Assembly (NCBI GenBank): GCA_004555145.1
Contig: SFJB01000066.1
Coordinates: 1 to 9,675, forward strand
DNA from: Bacteroidales bacterium
GTDB lineage: Bacteria > Bacteroidota > Bacteroidia > Bacteroidales > UBA932
Direction of reading: 5' to 3'
DNA: 9,675 nt
The position numbers and the translations under genes are program-made. Positions 7,069 to 9,675 of this stretch are shown in pieces (position 1 is the stretch's first letter; the number at the start of each line of letters is the position of its first letter). The notes beneath the pieces are model-generated. The model was not told the origin of the DNA and searched no databases. It was given only the letters and a program-made list of their open reading frames with translations.

Positions 7069-7962
7069 TCAGAACCTGTAGCTCAGGCCGGCGAGGAGAG
7101 TTCCTGAAATTGTCGGTGAGGCGAAGAGGTAACTGAGGTCGAGCCGGACACCAAACACGCTGATTCCAAGTCCGGCAGAAGCGAATGACGCAAGTGGCGC
7201 ATTCTCTGATGCGAAATTGTAGCCAAGGCGGGCAAATAACATATCCTTGAATGAGAATTCCGTTCCTGCAGCTGCGCTGAATGCATTGGAGAAATAATAA
7301 CGCGCACAAGCATCGATGTTCAAGCCGCAGGAATTTGTATCCAAAGCCTTTACCGATGCCGAGGCAAGCACGGAGGATGCAAGTGAATAGGACGTCCCGG
7401 TGCTGCTCTTAATCTTAGGCCCCAGATCCTGCAGCCCAACGCTAGCATTCACAACATCCCCTATATATGAGGTAAATAAACTGAATCCCATTGTGGAAAC
7501 TGTCGCATTGGGAGCCAATGTTTCAGAAGCGTAGCGAAATCCGGCCCCGAGAGCCAATCGGTCAACAATGCGCCAGGATAGCCCAAGCCTGACAGAGAGC
7601 TCAGCAGGGGAAAAGTTGCCAGTGTTGACGCCACTGTCGGAAACAAGGTCATAGGCAGGAGAAATACCATATCCTGCGGCCAATCCGGCCGCGAATTTCC
7701 CGCTGTTGTATGCCAGTCTTAGATTTCCAATCCTGTCCGGTCCATATGCGGGCATCCAATTGGTATAGCTCAACGCTGCTCCAAATCTGTCCGGGCCAAG
7801 TGTCATCATTGCAGGATTGCCGAGCACATCATTTTCCAGACCCAGGCTGCGGCTGTATGCGGCACCGCCAAGAGCTGCCCCGGAAGGGGAGAAGTCCTCG
7901 GCACAAAGGCTGAAAGATATTGACAGAGTAGTGATTGACAGTGCTAAATATTTGAATCTCAT
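7069..7962 (-). CDS. PorV/PorQ-family outer-membrane beta-barrel protein
   Basis: This is a 297-residue exported protein. Residues 1-21 are a signal peptide (MRFK, hydrophobic core, cleavage probably after LCA). The -1 residue before Cys20 is Leu, so a lipoprotein lipobox is unlikely. Next come a Gly/Ala-rich segment (SGAALGGAAYSRSLG, 27-41) and ENDVLGNPAMM at 43-53, which resembles the N-terminal 'NPAG' region of PorV/PorQ proteins. Alternating amphipathic strands fill the rest (ELSVRLGLSW, LALGAGFRYASE, VVNASVGLQDLG), ending in SYRF, the C-terminal aromatic expected for barrels assembled by BamA. PorV is the T9SS shuttle that brings cargo from the translocon to the attachment complex, and PorQ-like paralogues are common in Bacteroidota. 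It starts 12 nt after the protease stop, so the two are probably co-transcribed and it may serve that cargo. It is shorter than the main PorV (around 390 residues in P. gingivalis), so a paralogue is more likely. Confidence 0.8.
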   Translation of the reverse strand: MRFKYLALSITTLSISFSLCAEDFSPSGAALGGAAYSRSLGLENDVLGNPAMMTLGPDRFGAALSYTNWMPAYGPDRIGNLRLAYNSGKFAAGLAAGYGISPAYDLVSDSGVNTGNFSPAELSVRLGLSWRIVDRLALGAGFRYASETLAPNATVSTMGFSLFTSYIGDVVNASVGLQDLGPKIKSSTGTSYSLASSVLASASVKALDTNSCGLNIDACARYYFSNAFSAAAGTEFSFKDMLFARLGYNFASENAPLASFASAGLGISVFGVRLDLSYLFASPTISGTLLAGLSYRF

Positions 7963-7974
7963 ATAGCGACAGAT

Positions 7975-9528
7975 TTATAGTTTAACAAAAGCTATGGTTG
8001 AACTTTCAGAGCCATAATTGATGTCAGCATAATATCTCCCCGGAGACAAGTTGCTCAAATCAAGGACCATAGGGGCAAAAGCGCTTGATGTACCCTCATC
8101 CTTCAGCAATATTGCTCCGCTGGAGGCTGACACAATTTTCACGCTTGTTTGCATATCATCTTCTCCTGTAGCAATATACAAGTCTTTCTGCACCTGTGTA
8201 GGGTATGCCGTAACAGTCTGACCTTTTTGCCTTACAGCAATTCTAAAGCTCTGCGTTGCCACGGCTTTTCGTGGGTCTAAGGCACTGACGCTGATGTCAC
8301 AAAGACCATTCTTGAGAGGAGTGAGATATAGAATCTTTCCGCTGGTGCTGGCCGCCACGACACCCGGATTTCCGGACTCGGCATTGTATGTCAGCATATC
8401 TCCGTCTGGGTCGACAAAATATGATGACAGATCAATTTCATATGTCGCATCACCGGAGAACAGAAGGACGTTTTCGATCTCGGATGAAATTTGCGGTGCC
8501 TGATTCTCCAGAATGGTGTAATTGAGTTCAAAGCTTGTACTAAGACCATATTTGTCAGTGGCGGTAAGCTTGCCGCAGTATTGCCCGGCATCCGCTTTGG
8601 ATCCGTTAATCGTAATCTTCATACCACCATCCATTTTGATTGGTGTTTCAGCCGAAGAGCCAGGAACGTAGTCGAAACTGAACTGGTGCCCGTCAGGATC
8701 GTTGACACTCAGGAGAACATTCACGGACTCCCCGGTTTTCAGCTTCAGTTCATCGCTCGGGGTGTCGCAAGATACGACTGGCGGATTGTTGATGCCTGTC
8801 GTGATGCACTGAATCCCGCACGGATTCGAATAAACCGGTCCTGCATTGTACGCCACGGCTGTGATGTAATAGTCCGTTTCAAAAGCTAGTTCAGATATTT
8901 GCGTGTTAACGCTGCCGCCCACAGCCTTGTCATAAGTGACCAGGTTGACTGTTTTGATATCGTTCCCTGGTCTCCTTGGGTCAAGCGCTTCAATGCTGGT
9001 TTTATTCTTTGATGCATATACAATTACGCCGTAAGCAGCATTGCCGTCACCTTTATCCGGGACAGTAAAGTTTATGTTTATGTTGTTTGACACTGCTTCA
9101 AGCCTGATCTCCGACACCGGGGCAGGTGCGGTCTCCAGCCCGTAAGAAACAGCATTCAGCGCATCCACCATCGGTCCTATGGTTCGTGTGGATATCTTGG
9201 AATAACTGGCGCCATTGAGCAGGCAGGCTTTCAAATCCTCGTTTGTAAAACCAAAACCTCCCCTGTATGAGAGCACCAGCGCAGCAACGCCAGAGACCAT
9301 AGGGCAGGCCATTGACGTACCCTGCATATTTGCGTAGCCACCAGGGACAGTGCTGTAAATTGCGCTGCCGGGTGCACTGATGTCAACCCAATCCCCATAA
9401 TTCGAATATGAAGCCTTGGATCCGTCCGAGGCCAATGCGCCCACTGAAATCACCTCCTCGTACATTGCGGGCCATCCGTACGCCACATTATCATTTCCGG
9501 CAGCAAATATGACAACCCCTCCCTTCAT
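7975..9528 (-). CDS. Subtilisin-like (S8) peptidase C-terminal part with T9SS sorting domain, N-terminally truncated
   Basis: This 517-residue frame starts at the first in-frame ATG (9528), but S8 homology continues upstream to about 9597, so this is not a natural start. Residues 1-125 are the end of an S8 catalytic domain: oxyanion-hole Asn12 in AAGN, SAPGSAIYST at 51-60, and catalytic Ser72 in GTSMACPMVSG. The catalytic Asp and His regions are missing. An Fn3-like domain follows (about 136-244), then two cadherin/dystroglycan-like domains (about 248-340 with VNDPDGHQ, and 342-434 with FVDPDGDML), then a T9SS type A sorting tail (about 439-517: AYPTQVQKDLYI, DLSNLSPGRYYADI, FVKL). The canonical YPNP of such tails is YPTQ here. 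An intact form would be exported and attached to the cell surface by T9SS. Without the N-terminal signal peptide and two triad residues this version should be neither exported nor active. It is followed 12 nt later by the PorV-like gene. Confidence 0.85.
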   Translation of the reverse strand: MKGGVVIFAAGNDNVAYGWPAMYEEVISVGALASDGSKASYSNYGDWVDISAPGSAIYSTVPGGYANMQGTSMACPMVSGVAALVLSYRGGFGFTNEDLKACLLNGASYSKISTRTIGPMVDALNAVSYGLETAPAPVSEIRLEAVSNNININFTVPDKGDGNAAYGVIVYASKNKTSIEALDPRRPGNDIKTVNLVTYDKAVGGSVNTQISELAFETDYYITAVAYNAGPVYSNPCGIQCITTGINNPPVVSCDTPSDELKLKTGESVNVLLSVNDPDGHQFSFDYVPGSSAETPIKMDGGMKITINGSKADAGQYCGKLTATDKYGLSTSFELNYTILENQAPQISSEIENVLLFSGDATYEIDLSSYFVDPDGDMLTYNAESGNPGVVAASTSGKILYLTPLKNGLCDISVSALDPRKAVATQSFRIAVRQKGQTVTAYPTQVQKDLYIATGEDDMQTSVKIVSASSGAILLKDEGTSSAFAPMVLDLSNLSPGRYYADINYGSESSTIAFVKL

Positions 9529-9675
9529 AGGCGAATCAGGGAGCTGTCTGCCGTCATTATCGCAACCGGCATACTTTACAAAATAATCTATTGCTGAGAT
9601 AGGCGATAATTGTTGCCTGATTTACGGGTTTATGTTATAGTTTTCATATTCCTGCAGAAACAGAGGAAATGACAT
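9529..9675 (-). pseudogene. Broken 5' remnant of the S8 peptidase and unassigned upstream sequence
   Basis: In the protease frame, codons from 9621 down to 9529 still read as S8-type sequence just before the oxyanion-hole strand (AIDYFVKYAGCDNDG, about 9594-9550). The codon at 9624-9622 is TAA. The other two minus-strand frames have TAA at 9632-9630, TGA at 9646-9644 and TAA at 9637-9635. A single indel therefore cannot restore an open frame, and none of the translations of 9625-9675 resembles the expected NSWG-type segment. The protease gene appears cut near 9600-9625 by rearrangement, deletion, insertion or an assembly join. An ATG sits at the very window edge (9675-9673) but opens only 17 codons before the TAA. 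Confidence 0.65.

Noticed and set aside
5180..7081. A 633-codon open frame on the plus strand opposite the DUF4954 gene
   Set aside because: It lies antisense to a gene with clear family motifs, has no recognisable domain, runs into the G+C-rich spacer, and is the kind of shadow frame expected from the codon bias of a high-G+C gene.
6926..7309. A minus-strand frame of 127 codons covering the G+C-rich spacer
   Set aside because: Half of it is an alternative frame of the PorV-like gene and the rest translates the hairpins into Gly/Arg/Ala-rich sequence, so it is not a credible gene.
7900..7962. Lipoprotein signal for the PorV-like protein (Cys20)
   Set aside because: The residue before the Cys is Leu, whereas a lipobox needs a small residue (Gly, Ala or Ser). 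An ordinary signal peptide cleaved after LCA fits better.
9630..9647. Short minus-strand frame encoding MKTIT then stop, resembling a Bacteroidota signal-peptide start
   Set aside because: It has only five codons before a stop, so it is better explained as chance or debris at the breakpoint.

Overview
The window looks like part of a Bacteroidales (Bacteroidota) chromosome. The evidence is a type IX secretion (T9SS) C-terminal sorting domain, a PorV/PorQ-like outer-membrane protein, a DUF4954 protein, two promoters with the Bacteroidota-type -7 box TATATTTG, and no clear Shine-Dalgarno sequences before the genes. All seven recognisable protein genes are on the minus strand, so transcription runs from high to low coordinates. 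I found no rRNA, tRNA, CRISPR array or transposase.

Right part (9675 to 7069): a T9SS module made of the C-terminal part of a subtilisin-like (S8) protease with Fn3-like and cadherin-like domains and a sorting tail, followed 12 nt later by a PorV/PorQ-family beta-barrel. The protease is broken at its 5' side. Homology continues upstream of its first ATG but meets an in-frame TAA at 9622-9624, and all three minus-strand frames carry stops between 9622 and 9646. The catalytic Asp and His are therefore absent. Sampled lines in this module are about 38-45% G+C, against 60-62% in the downstream operon.

Boundary (7068 to 6854): a 215-nt intergenic region containing a G+C-rich (about 68% in one sampled line), hairpin-rich segment with a terminator-like structure, then a Bacteroidota-type promoter that drives the next operon.

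Left part (6853 to 1): a tightly packed cluster of DUF4954 beta-helix protein, SIS-domain sugar-phosphate isomerase-like protein, lipoate-protein ligase A, SulP-family anion transporter with a STAS domain, and the N-terminal beta-propeller half of a secreted S9 (DPP-IV-like) peptidase that runs off the window. Gaps are 9, 21, 60 and 5 nt. A second TATATTTG promoter sits in the 60-nt gap, so SulP and the peptidase probably form a sub-operon.

The most interesting points are the DUF4954-SIS pair (a GlmS-like isomerase module without its glutaminase beside a GlmU/LpxA-like beta-helix of unknown function), the decapitated T9SS protease next to its own PorV paralogue, and the structured G+C-rich element between the two regions. 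I see no clear-cut new defence or mobile system.
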